64,000 bases of DNA from Pieris napi. Taxonomy: Eukaryota; Arthropoda; Insecta; Lepidoptera; Pieridae. The notes below the pieces were generated by a model. That model was not told the DNA's origin. It searched no databases and worked only from the letters and a program-made list of their open reading frames with translations. The stretch lies in NCBI RefSeq assembly GCF_905475465.1, contig NC_062251.1:1419001-1483000 (forward strand), in the 5' to 3' direction. A program made the translations under genes and the position numbers. Numbering within the stretch: the first letter of the stretch is position 1; the number at the start of each line of letters is the position of its first letter. Shown here piece after piece: positions 33,724 to 44,124 of this stretch.

Positions 33724-34098
33724 ATTGGGTTTTTTTTTTATATAATGGCAATAGTTTTGACTTGTAAATTGGGTTTTTTTTTTTAATATTATGGCAATAG
33801 TTTTGACTTGTAAATTGGTTTTTTTTTTAATATTATGGCAATAGTTTTGACTTGTAAATTGGTTTTTTTTTTTTAATATTATGGCAATAGTTTTGACTTG
33901 TAAATTGGGTTTTTTTTTTTTAATATTATGGCAATAGTTTTGACTTGTAAATTGGGTTTTTTTTATATATATAATGGCAATAGTTTTGACTTGTAAATTG
34001 GGTTTTTTTTTTTAATATTATGGCAATAGTTTTGACTTGTAAATTGGGTTTTCTTTTTTTAATATTATGGCAATAGTTTTGACTTGTAAATTGGGTTT
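33719..34098 (+). repeat. 3' UTR minisatellite, copy A (8 units)
   Basis: Eight units of about 43-48 bp, each reading TGTAAATTGG, a T-run, (AATAT)TATGGCAATAG, TTTTGACT. The first unit overlaps the stop codon (ctgTAAATTGG), so the array starts in the coding exon end. Unit length varies with the T-run. Confidence 0.92.
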
Positions 34099-34134
34099 TC
34101 TCAAGAAATTTGTCCAAACACTATGTATTGGTGT

Positions 34135-34730
34135 CGTGATTTGCTATTTTTGTTCTCGTTGCCATAGTAACCGTGTAGATGAAGTACGTAATAGATTGGA
34201 TCTTCGAAATTGAGACAGTCATATATGGAAATGTATTAGAGTGAACGAGACAATGATTTTTGCATTTATTTTGACTTCATCCTCGCTGTATGGATTTCTA
34301 TGACAGTGAGATTAGATGAAGTACGCAATAGATTGGGTATTCGAAATTGAGACAGTCATATATAGAAATGTATAAGAGTGAACGAGACATAATGATTGTT
34401 TGGCGTCTATTTTGTTAAGACTTCAACCTCGTTCTATGGATTACTATGACAATGAGCATAGACGAAGAATGTTATAGATTGGGTCTTATTACTAAACTGA
34501 GACAGTCGTATATAAAACTGTATAGGAGTGAACAAGATAGAATGATTATTTTGCGTCTATTTTGTTTGACTTCAGCCTTGTTCTATGAATTACTGTGACA
34601 ATGAACTTAGATGAAGTACGGAATAGATTGGGTCTCATAACAAAATTTAGATAGTCATATATAGAAATGTATAAGAGTGAACAAGACAATGATTGTTTGG
34701 CGTCTATTTTGTTTGACTTCAGTTAATGAA
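34135..34730 (+). repeat. Tandem repeat of about 137-149 bp, copy A
   Basis: Four units start near 34176, 34313, 34459 and 34608 with tagatgaagtacg(t/c/g)aatagattgg and share gagacagtcatatata and gcgtctattttg. It follows the minisatellite inside the presumed 3' UTR. Confidence 0.85.
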
Positions 34731-34799
34731 GCCAAATATATTATAGTTTTATTATGTTGTATAATTGTATTCTTATATTATTACTATTGTTTGTTTTAG

Positions 34800-34805
34800 A
34801 ATAAA
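34800..34805 (+). terminator. Candidate poly(A) signal of copy A
   Basis: AATAAA at 34800-34805, about 1.08 kb after the stop codon, before the 5S element. The homologous copy B site is TATAAA (47767-47772). Confidence 0.45.
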
Positions 34806-34907
34806 TATTATATGGCATTTATTTGTTATTACCTATACAAATAGCGTAAAAGCTGCATTCAATCAAAATAATTAAAAGAAACAGACAGCTAGTTATCTAT
34901 AATAAAG

Positions 34908-35240
34908 TACTTTTGGAACGAAGTTCCTTATCGCGCGTTGTGAAAGGGGGCTAGACGGAAAAAATTCTTACGAAAAGTTGTCACGATACTTTTTTGCTAT
35001 TTGCTATTGTAATACACCGGTTCTCGTCCGATAACCGAAGTTAAGCAACGTCGGGCGAGGTCAGTACTTGGATGGGTGACCGCCTGGGAACACCTCGTGA
35101 TGTTGGCTTTTTTTTTTCGTCGTAAGATTGATGTCGAGAAAATCTATCATACTGTTATGATACCAATTAACATATAAATTAATCGAAAGGAATTTCGTTC
35201 CATCCGGATGTCCCTTGACACCTCTAAAGTTTTTTTTTTT
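34908..35240 (+). mobile_element. 5S rRNA-bearing element, copy 2
   Basis: Same structure as 6289-6618, with the 5S part at 35011-35107 and a T-run after ttggc. Box A and box C words intact. It has an ataaccgaag variant where 5S reads atcaccgaag, shared only with copy 3. Confidence 0.82.
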
Positions 35241-35249
35241 CTATTTTAG

Positions 35250-35470
35250 CAAAGTATGTATAATGGATCCCCGGTAAACCGACAAACATTTTGCAGGGCA
35301 TTGTCGGACTATCGAATTTGTCGGATTATAGAATTCCTACTGCCTAAGGCCGGAATAGTCCAGAATTTTTCACAAAAGAGTACCTCGTAATCCGACAAAT
35401 TACAGATCCAATGATAAGATTGTAATGTACTCTAAAGTACAAATAAACATTCAAATTAAAAAAAAAAACA
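35250..35470. repeat. Decayed DNA element and A-run, shared with copy B
   Basis: ggatccccggtaaaccgac and the inverted words ttgtcggattatag / cgtaatccgacaaatt resemble pogo/Tigger-type terminal sequence, from memory. It ends in aataaacattcaaatt and A-runs. Copy B equivalent 48225-48435. Confidence 0.4.
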
Positions 35471-36461
35471 ATAATAAACAACAGACCTTGTTCTGGACCT
35501 GGATTAGTTTATAAGATAATGTTGTTTTTGTACGGGTTTAGAGAAATGTTCAGCTTTTTGGTCCTTCGAGAATCGAGTACATGATTTATAATTTATTGCC
35601 GATATAGCAGAATTATTTATAATTGATGTAAGTAGTATATAATAGCACAAATTATATCTAGTCAAATGTCTAGTCAATGTAAAAATATGTAATATATAAT
35701 ATATAGTAGGTATGCTGTTTTTTATTTCCACCACCGATAAAGGCCTTTAAAGGTTCCTCAAACTAATCACTGATTGTCAAAAGAAAAAAAAATCATTTAT
35801 TCATGTAGGTAACACAATGTACGTCAAAAAAGAAATACATATGAAATGCTTCTAATTTTACATTTACTGCCACTTCTCAAATCAAGGGCGTAGAACGGAA
35901 GAGAACAACTGGCAATAAACTCTCCGCCACTCTTTTTAATCAAGTTTTTCCAAGTTTTTTGTATTACACAACGTTTGCAAGGAGCTGCAACCATTACACC
36001 ATGTTCCACATGGCATCTTATGTAATAAATAATAAAATAAATTAAAAACAAAGATTTGTCCTCTATCAGCATGGTGAAATAGGAGCACTTTTCACTATTT
36101 CACTTAAAGGATAAATAATAATAATACTTTTTCTTTAGATTACTAAAGTATACTTAATTTACTGGTTACTTCTTAAGGTTCTATTTTTATATATTCCGAT
36201 AAAAAATTGAAAGCCGTTTCGATATTTGGTTCGCGATCGTAATTTACTTCGAAGTTATCGGAACTAGAAATGCCGGTCTCCAAGGAAGTGAATGGATACG
36301 TTTAACAAAGGACAAATGCGGACAAAATCGGCTGACTAATCTGACAAGATCACTTATGATTGATAATTTATAAGTTATCTTACAGCTACTAAAGATATAC
36401 ATAGGCAAACAGATTGTTAAATAAATATACGAAACAGAAAAAGTGCGTGCATAGTACACAT
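35471..36461. repeat. Unique spacer, non-LTR tail and inverted-copy block
   Basis: Positions 35471-35854 are AT-rich without recognised features. Positions 35855-36095 are a minus-strand cttggcgatt-family tail. Positions 36110-36440 occur in copy B in inverted orientation, split as 50386-50580 and 51245-51310. Confidence 0.6.
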
Positions 36462-37364
36462 TAGAAAAGCAGGGGAATATGATCAAAATGAAAGGAAAAA
36501 TAAATTACGGTCGATCTGAGGTCGGGAAGGGTAGGGGGGGGAGGTTTAAGGGTAAAAAACGGTTTATCTCGATTTCCGGCAAAACTAAAAGTCCTATCGA
36601 AGAAAGTTAAATGGCAAAGTTGTAGGTAATAAAAAGATCTAAAACTTTTGTGTTCACACATTTTTCACATAACCTCAAAATTTATGTGAAAAATTCAAAA
36701 AACCAAGTTTTTGGTTTTTAATTATTATCTTTTACAAATTTCTTTTTTTTTTAACGAAATTTGGTGAAAACTTACCTTATTATGTCCCAAATATACTGTA
36801 ATTTATTTGATTAAAAATATTTATTTTTTCACCTTATTTTGAATTAATATCGAAAAAACACCCTAATTTTCAATCGAAAATTCTGACGTCAAAATTTCAG
36901 CTTTTTTCAAAAAGTTGGTGTGATTTCAGTTCGTTGAAATCTCTACTTTCCTATGGTAAAAAAATATATATATATTACCATAGTAAATGTTCTCAGAAAA
37001 TGCAAAAAATTGTACGCAGTAACGCCCAGACCCGTCATCCCCTTCCCTACTTCTCTACGAATATTTCGTTAAAAAAAAAAGAAATTTGTAAAAGATAAAA
37101 ATAAAAAACCAAAAACTTGGTTTTTTGAATTTTTCACACCAATTTTGAGGTTATGTGAAAAATGTGTGAATACAAAAGTTTTAGATCTTTTTATTACCTA
37201 CAACTTTGCCATTTAACTTTCTTCGATAGGACTTTTAGTTTTGCCGGAAATCGAGATAAACCGTTTTTACCCTTAAACCTCCCCCCCCTTCCCCTTCCCG
37301 ACCTCAGATCGACCGTAATTTATTTTTCCTTTCATTTTGATCATATTCCCCTGCTTTTCTAATG
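36462..37364. mobile_element. Foldback element with 300 bp arms
   Basis: The left arm (gaaaagcaggggaatatg...) to about 36760 is the reverse complement of 37070-37364. Because of this, the same 66-codon frame appears on minus at 36461-36661 and on plus at 37162-37362; neither is a gene. The element is absent from copy B at this position. Confidence 0.82.
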
Positions 37365-37429
37365 GGTTTCATCCTACTGTAATTTTTTTTGGTTTCAAAA
37401 ATTATCGGCACTGGTCTATTATTCCAATT

Positions 37430-37812
37430 AGACCACCTAAATGACACTTTTCAAACGTTAAATAAAATATAAAGATGATTCTAGTTGCCCCTTCCAAAAG
37501 GTTTCGTGTGGAGAAGAATGGGCAAGACTCCACACTTACTCTTTTAAAATAGGCTTACAGTATTTTGTATTAGTTAAATAATAGTCCTAGAATAAAACTA
37601 CTATACTAAATAGGCACAAAGTATTACTTACGAAGTATACATGTTCCTCACATATTTACAAATATTGAAACCGTAGAATATTATACATTAAAGAGTAATA
37701 ATAAAAAAAAAATCAATAAATTCGTGAGATCAAAATAAATAAATTTGTAGTACAATTATAAATGAATTGGCAAGGTACTGTCATAATATTAATATTTTTA
37801 ATAGTTCCCTAA
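37430..37812. repeat. Duplicated non-coding block
   Basis: Matches 52742-53115 in copy B (ccaattagaccacctaaa start). AT-rich repeat of unknown family; no ORF. Confidence 0.6.
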
Positions 37813-38105
37813 AGGTCAGTACTCACATACGGTATTACTAGATAGTTTTACTAGAAGTCGAGTAAAAATCAACGTGTGGACCGCAAAACTCACAGCTCGA
37901 AGGCTCGCACCGAGCCGGCTCGATGGAATTAAATGAAAGTAATTTCCTTCGAACTCACTCTGAAAAGGTGGGAGCTTGTACCTTATTGTTTATCAGAATG
38001 CCAAATCATAAAGTGACTGCTTCACGACTGATTTCAGCGCGACCGCCGATGCGAAAACCGCTGTGTGAGTTCGAAAAGTGAGTTACAGAATCGCAGGGCT
38101 GACCT
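37813..38105. mobile_element. Copy A-specific insertion, TAA-flanked
   Basis: TAA lies on both sides (37810-37812, 38106-38108), with short inverted ends AGGTCAG / CTGACCT. Copy B reads straight through as ccctagagatcgcgac at about 53132. The right half is one arm of the CAGCCCTGCG palindrome family (42907-43153). Confidence 0.7.
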
Positions 38106-38904
38106 TAAGAGATTCGCGACGACAAACAAAAACTATAGGTACATGCATGTACAGAAATGACAACATTTAAAGGGCAACATAACAACCATAAAGAGCAGAA
38201 ATTATGCAATAAAAAGACAATAAACTAGATCTAGAAATACAAACAATTAAATATTTAATATATTTCTGATTTGCGATTGTTATTTTAGTTATTTCGACTA
38301 TGATTTGCGTGTTGTTCCCACGAGAATGTAAGTGCGTGCTCCTATTTCACCATGCCTCCTGCTGATAGAGGACAAGTCTTTTTTCCTAATTTATTTTATT
38401 ATTATTAATTACTGAAGATATGTGGAACATGGTGTAATGGTTGCAGTTACAAACATCTTGTAAAACAAAAAAAATGTGAGCCGTCACGGGACGCCTGATA
38501 TGAAACATCGACATTATTTTGTAAAAGTAATATGCAGAAAAGAATAGATTGTGATAGGAACTAAATATGTCATAATGATAAAATAAAATATTACGATTTT
38601 TTCCAGATAACGATGTCTATTTATTGAATAAACACTTATTTTCATTAAATACAAAAATTTACGAATTTATTTCAAATCGTGACTACTTAATTCGTTTAAT
38701 CAGTGACTTCGAAATACACACACCGTACACACGGCATATAGACTATATATTCTACGGTACGGTACGCACGCACTTTTTTTTTTTAAAACATACATTGCTA
38801 TTTATACCATCTCAACAAAACTAAAACCGTATACTTATTTTGAGATGCGCATGTTATACGACTATCTGAAAAAGGAAAATACTTAACAGCGACAGCGTAG
38901 CGTT
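38106..38904. repeat. Duplicated block with non-LTR tail
   Basis: Includes a partial tail (38340-38480) and AT-rich sequence that matches 53132-53933. Open frames at 38624 and 53651 are alike only because the DNA is duplicated. Confidence 0.6.
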
Positions 38905-39075
38905 TGAAGAAGAAAATAGCGGAAAAACAGCCCCATTTACAGAAGAAGAAAGTGCTGTTTCATCAAGATACTACACCGTGTCGCATATCAATAAAAAATG
39001 GAAAAATTCCATTAATTGGGCTTCGTATTGCTTCCTTACACTCCAGGTTTAGGCTCCAGCGATTTTTTCCAGCCT
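38905..39075 (+). pseudogene. mariner transposase fragment, copy A
   Basis: Encodes QPHLQKKKVLFHQDTTP and then, after a frameshift, LLPYTPGLGSSDFFQ. These match the mariner catalytic HQD and SDFF motifs (DD34D family; the two aspartates are kept). It is interrupted at 39072 by a member of the palindromic element family. Dead fragment; duplicate at 53934-54105. Confidence 0.8.
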
Positions 39076-39260
39076 TGCGATTCTGTAACTCACTTTTCGA
39101 AGTCTCACAGCGGTTTTCGTATCGGCGGTCGCTCTCAAATCAGTCGTGAAGCAGTCATTTTAGGATTTGGCATTCTAAAAAGGTGGGAGCTTGTAGTTTA
39201 TTGTTTATCAGAATGCCAAATCCTAAAACGACTTAATCGTATATATATATTGGCTTAGTA
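39076..39260. mobile_element. Palindromic element of the CAGCCCTGCG family
   Basis: ccttgcgattctgtaactc, cgctctcaaatcagtcgtg and an inverted agaatgccaaatcctaaa mark a decayed copy of 42907-43153 inserted in the mariner remnant. The copy B partner is at 54105-54270. Confidence 0.65.
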
Positions 39261-39484
39261 TTGTAATAGTGTATGTATATTTGTGCATAAATAAATGATC
39301 GGCAGAGCTACACAAATTTTAATTGTAATATGTATTTCCATTTTTTGTCCACCTGTCCAAATATTGTCTAATACTTTACGATATAAGTTCATTGACGTTG
39401 TTTACGTATTTAACACACACAGATTACTCGCTTCTTTTAATCGACTATTTATTATTTTATTTAAGTGAAACTTTTACTTTAAGC

Positions 39485-39592
39485 ATGTCGCGTGACGGTC
39501 GGCCGCGGAGTAGGGATAAAGTAAAAGGCGCTCGTCAGAGCAGCCAAGGCCAATATGGCGGCGCCTATAGTTTGCAGCAGCTGACCGTGTAG
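39485..39592 (+). CDS. Small 35-codon ORF, duplicated, unknown
   Basis: ATG at 39485 starts MSRDGRPRSRDKVKGARQ and continues with a G/Q/S-rich end to TAG at 39592. It is GC-rich in an AT-rich setting. The copy at 54558-54665 differs by one residue (Leu to Ser). The flanks are equally conserved, so this gives no evidence of selection. Could be the start of a retroelement or host protein. I do not recognise it. Confidence 0.25.
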   Translation: MSRDGRPRSRDKVKGARQSSQGQYGGAYSLQQLTV

Positions 39593-39621
39593 TGTATAGA
39601 CTATTATTTAATATGTGTATA

Positions 39622-39948
39622 TGTTAACGTAAAATTGTAAACACCGTTAGATTGTAATCTATCTCGCGAGATTATAAACTGTCGAAAGATTGTGAACCTC
39701 AGCTTACTGCTTAGTAATTGTACTACACGTAGATTGTACTACACGTAGATTGTACTACACTAACTTAGTTATCATTCAAACTTCTTTGGTCAATTACAGA
39801 TTAATTTTACTTTCCAACAATTTCATATAACTACCGAATAATAATACGTTAAATTGTAAGCAGTTCGTTGAGGTTCACAATCTTTCGACAGTTTATAATC
39901 TCGCGAGATAGATTACAATTTAACGGTGTTTACAATTTTACGGTGACA
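39622..39948. mobile_element. TGTTAACG-ended MITE, copy A only
   Basis: The inverted ends TGTTAACGTAAAATTG and CAATTTTACGGTGACA are typical of the family at 8093. TATA lies on each side (39618-39621, 39949-39952). Copy B has the uninterrupted gtgtatataatct at 54688-54700. This defines the target duplication as TATA (or TA). Confidence 0.9.
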
Positions 39949-40019
39949 TATATAATCTAAATAATTGTTAAGTATTATGTAAGACACAGAGTTCAATAAA
40001 AATATTAGTTGGAGACTTA

Positions 40020-40260
40020 GGGTGAGATCTATAGTGCGCACTTGGACTTTGCTCAGACTTTACTTACGAAAAACACTAAGGTTAAACTATGATTTAGTAT
40101 ATTTATAGACATTTTAACGGTGAGATTAAGCTAAGCTCAAGCTAAGACAGAAATTGATGTTTCATTTCATGCAATACCTTCTTTATTATCCTTTAAAAAA
40201 GTAAAGAATGGTTATAGTTAAGTCTGAGCAAAGTCTAAGTGCGCTCTATAGATCTCACCC
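40020..40260. mobile_element. Harbinger-like MITE, copy A only
   Basis: The ends GGGTGAGATCTATAG / CTATAGATCTCACCC are inverted over about 40 bp. TTA is duplicated (40017-40019, 40261-40263). The empty site gacttagtctac is kept in copy B (54773-54775). It has no ORF. Confidence 0.92.
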
Positions 40261-40625
40261 TTAGTCTACTTTTATTATTTCCCATTATCATTCCAATTTT
40301 CCAAGTATAAAATTAAGATTGATAAAGCGATTTTTATACCCTTAATGGAATATTATTCCAAAATTCTTTAGTTAAATGTCAATAATGCGAAAAAAAGTTT
40401 CACTTTTACCGTGGTTTCATAAAACCACACAATCTTTTTTTAATTTGTTTCCTTTGGACTCTTGCGCTGTGTTCAGGCGCTAATTGAAGATTTAAGGCCT
40501 GGTACTAGTGACTCCAGAGCTGGTGATTTCTCTGACGAATCATAGCAATACACAAAGAAGTGCCTTGAAGTGGCAACAGGGACCAAACTTTTTAAATTTG
40601 TTTTAATTTTCTATTTATATATATA

Positions 40626-41165
40626 TGTTAACGTAAAATTGTAAACACCGTTAGATTGTAATCTATCTCGCGAAATTATAAACTGTCGAAAGATTGTGAA
40701 CCTCAGCGTACTGCTTACAATTTAACGTATTATTATTCGGTAAATGTAAATTGATTGTTTTGATGAATGTAAATTGATGTCGTGTTGAAAGTAACTCACA
40801 GCTTTAGAATTAGTTATATGAAATTATCGGGAAGTAAAATTAATCTATGATTTACCAAAGAAGTTTGAATGATAACTAAGTTAGTGTTGGAAATGAAATG
40901 AAAGAAAATTTCATTAATTTTCGACATTCGACAACAAACGAATTAACAAACAAATATGGTGGCGCGGGGCATATTCCGTTCAACCAATCAGCGCGCGAGG
41001 TGCGATCCGTTTCACAATTTGACGGTTTCACTTCGATAGATTACAATCTACCGAAAAATAATACGTTAAATTGTAAGCAGTACGTTGAGGTTCACAATCT
41101 TTCGACAGTTTACAATCTCGCGCGATAGATTACAATCTAACGGTGTTTACAATTTTACGGTGACA
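40626..41165. mobile_element. TGTTAACG-ended MITE, longer form, copy A
   Basis: Same termini as 39622-39948, with an extra internal segment of about 200 bp. That includes gaatgtaaattgatgtcg and the GC-rich caaccaatcagcgcgcg. Present in both duplication copies (55129-55668), so it predates the duplication. Confidence 0.85.
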
Positions 41166-41939
41166 TATATATTTAAGTCTGTTGACACATGGTTGACACC
41201 CACCTTCACTACGCTTTGAGTTTATTTGGTTTCGTTTGTTGATTTGATTCGAGGCTTTATTAATGTGTATAGAATCGTGCGTTTTTAAGAAAAAAATATT
41301 GAATAAATACCCTCTAAAAATCTCCCTAAATAATCCACCAAGCCCCCTGGCCATCTCATTTCCCCTTAAATTTATAATTCTAAACTGAAGTTTCTTAGTC
41401 ACTTTCCACTCCTCCCCTTTGAAGGCCACCTCCTATGTATTCCGCATATTTACCCGGGTTTTGAACGCACAACCTCAGGGTTGCGAGTCCAAACAGCTCA
41501 ACAAATCGATTTTATCCTCACAATCGTAAAATGTTAATCAAACAGCTATAAAATTACCGTAAAAATTTGTTCGATAAACTGCGCGAGTGAATACAAGAAA
41601 AGGGCGTACAAACGTAAGTACTTGTTATTTATCGCTTAAAAATAACTAAAAGATACTTATGTCAGAGAAATATCGTCACTCCGTCGATGACATCATCATC
41701 AGCGGGTTTAGTAGGTGCGAGTACAAGACACGAATTATCGTACAATATTTAATTAAATTTTTATGACCTGATTAAATAAACATTATAACAGAAGGGACAA
41801 CACAAAAAAGAACAATAATAACAATAACTAAACTTAAATATAATAACTAAAATATATTATTAAAAAGAGTCCCTTATGGCAAGGTTCATACTGGCAGCGT
41901 TCACACTTTGAATAGCTAGACTAAATCTTTGTAAGTGCG
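41166..41939. repeat. Duplicated non-coding block
   Basis: Matches 55669-56769 except for the B-specific insertion at 55795. Unknown repeat; the 99-codon minus frame here is not a gene. Confidence 0.5.
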
Positions 41940-42671
41940 TGCTCCTATTTCACCATTCCTCCTGGTGATAGAGGACAAATCTTTGTTTTTAATTTATTTT
42001 ATTATTATTTTTCACTTAAGATGCCATGCGGAACATGGTGTAATGGTTGCAACTCCTTACAAACGTTGTGTAAAACAAATAACTTGGCGATTAAAAAGAG
42101 TGGCGGAGAGTTTATTGCCAGTTCTCTTCCGGTCTACGCCCTTGATTTGAGAACTGGCAGTAGATGTCAAATTAGAAGCATTTAATGTATATGTCTTTTT
42201 GAAGTGAAACTTCTTTAGAATCGTTGTAATTTCAAACCGGATGCAACGGAAAAAGCGACAGTAAAAAGAGACAGCCGCATAAATTCGTAGGATTTAGCGT
42301 GGGAGAGAATGAGATTGGAAGAATTGTGCAGTGTATAACTTTAAATTTAACTTTAAATTTAAATTGGCGTGTATTTGATCATTTTCTGAATTAAAAAAAC
42401 ATAGATGTGCAAAAAATTAAATAAGTAATAATCATCGAATTTCAAACTTCCATTATTTTAGTTTTTATCAAATTAAAGATTGATATTGATATTAAACTTA
42501 TAAATGAAAATTTAACATAGTCCTACATTTAGTTAGTGAAAAAAGTATAATTTACATATTATTCATTATAAAAACTTTGTTCTTGATGGTTTCACTTCGA
42601 CCACGTGTGAATTGCACACATGAGTTTTTTTTTATGTTCATAAGTGTACATTGTGTTACCTATATTAATAA
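41940..42671 (+). repeat. Non-LTR tail interrupted by an insertion
   Basis: Positions 41940-42198 are the tail family (ttggcgattaaaaagagt, ctacgcccttgatttgag). About 42199-42625 is an insert starting gaagtgaaacttcttta and ending gtttcacttcgacc. The tail resumes at ttcataagtgtacattg with the gactttgactttg end. In copy B a different element sits at almost the same place. Confidence 0.65.
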
Positions 42672-42906
42672 ATGATTTTTGACTTTGACTTTGCCATCGC
42701 CATCTATTTCGTCCTTATTGCGTCCTACTTTGAACACCTATTAAGATCCTTGACAGTCCCACCAACGCCTGGGTCTACCGGGTTTCCTTTTACCAGTTGT
42801 GAGTTCAGTCGGACCTTGGGGTTCTGTCGTGCGTCATATGTCCCACATGAGACTGTTGCATTTTACGAATTGGACCATGTTCGCGTCGTCAAGTATTTTA
42901 TAACTT

Positions 42907-43153
42907 CAGCCCTGCGATTCTGTAACTCACTTTTCGAACTCACACAGCGGTTTTCGCATCGGCGCTCGCTCTCAAATCAGTCGTGAAGCAGTCATTTTAT
43001 GATTTGGCATTCTGATAAACAATAAACTACAAGCTCCCACCTTATCAGAATGCCAAATCATAAAATGACTGCTTCACGACTGATTTGAGAGCGACCGCCG
43101 ATGCGAAAACCGCTGTGTGAGTTCGAAAAGTGAGTTACAGAATCGCAGGGCTG
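42907..43153. mobile_element. Near-perfect palindromic MITE
   Basis: Arms of about 110 bp from CAGCCCTGCGATTCTG to its complement ending CAGAATCGCAGGGCTG, loop about 25 bp. Related pieces lie at 37975, 39076, 54105 and 58139-58366. No convincing target duplication at this copy. Confidence 0.85.
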
Positions 43154-43344
43154 CTTTGATTGTTCGTAACAATATTCGTTTTACTAGTTAAGTAATGATT
43201 CCAAACTATGAAACAATTAATATTAAATTATGATTCTTAAAAATAATAGAAGGAATCTCAATGATTGACCAAAGTAACAATGAAAATCAACGGAAAATTG
43301 AATACAGAACATAATATATATATATCTTATATCAGATATAAGAG
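43154..43344. other. Duplicated unique spacer
   Basis: AT-rich; matches 58367-58542. Leads into the tail array. Confidence 0.5.
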
Positions 43345-44124
43345 CGTATCAATTATTAAAAGGCCGGCAACGCACTCGCGAGCCTCTGGCATCCATGGGC
43401 GGCGGTATCACTTAACATCAGGGGAGCCTCTTGCCCATTTGCCCCCTGTTCTATAAGTAGCAATTCTTAAAAGGTCGGCAACGCACTCGCGAGCCCTCTG
43501 GCATCCATTGGCTGAGGTATCATTCAACATCAGGGGGGCCTCCTGCCCGTTTGCCCCCTGTTCTATAAGTAGCAATTATTAAAAGGCCGGCAACGCACTC
43601 GCGAGCCTCTGGCATCCATGGGCGGCGGTATCACTTAACATCAGGGGAGCCTCTTGCCCATTTGCCCCCTGTTCTATAAGTAGCAATTCTTAAAAGGTCG
43701 GCAACGCACTCGCGAGCCCTCTGGCATCCATTGGCTGAGGTATCATTCAACATCAGGGGGGCCTCCTGCCCGTTTGCCCCCTGTTCTATAAGTAGCAATT
43801 CTTAAAAGGTCGGCAACGCACTCGCGTGCCCTCTGGCATCCATTGGCTGAGGTATCATTCAACATCAGGTGAGCTTGCTGCCCGTTTGTCCTCTGTTCTA
43901 TAAGTACCAATTCTTAAAAGGCCGGCAACGCACTCACGAGCCCTCTGGCATCCATGGGCTGAGGTATCACTTACCATCAGGGGGGCCTCCTGCCCGTTTG
44001 CCCCCTGTTCTATAAGTAACAATTCTTAAAAGGCCGGCAACGCACTCGCGAGCTTCATGCATCCATGGGCGGAGGTATCACTTAACATCAGGTGAGCTTG
44101 CTGCCCATTTGCCCCCTGTTCTAT
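43345..44124 (+). repeat. LINE-tail tandem array, 7 units
   Basis: Seven head-to-tail units of about 105-115 bp (aaggccggcaacgcactcg, catgggcggcggtatcac, gtttgccccctgttctat). Two-unit blocks repeat as higher-order units (43345-43565 and 43570-43790). It ends in a plain A-run at 44126. Open frames follow the unit and are not genes. Confidence 0.9.

Noticed and set aside
33926..34117. 63-codon minus-strand frame with an internally repeated QNYCHNI-like pattern
   Set aside because: It is the minisatellite read through; repeated peptide comes from the DNA unit.
35011..35107. Functional 5S rRNA gene
   Set aside because: About 20 bases of the 5' end are missing in all four copies and the flanks are transposon sequence.
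36461..37362. Two near-identical 66-codon frames on opposite strands (36461-36661 and 37162-37362) that look like a conserved small protein
   Set aside because: They are the two arms of one foldback element read in opposite directions; the similarity is at DNA level and no family features are present.
43345..44124. CRISPR-like regular repeats
   Set aside because: Contiguous tandem units without spacers in eukaryotic DNA; they are LINE tails.
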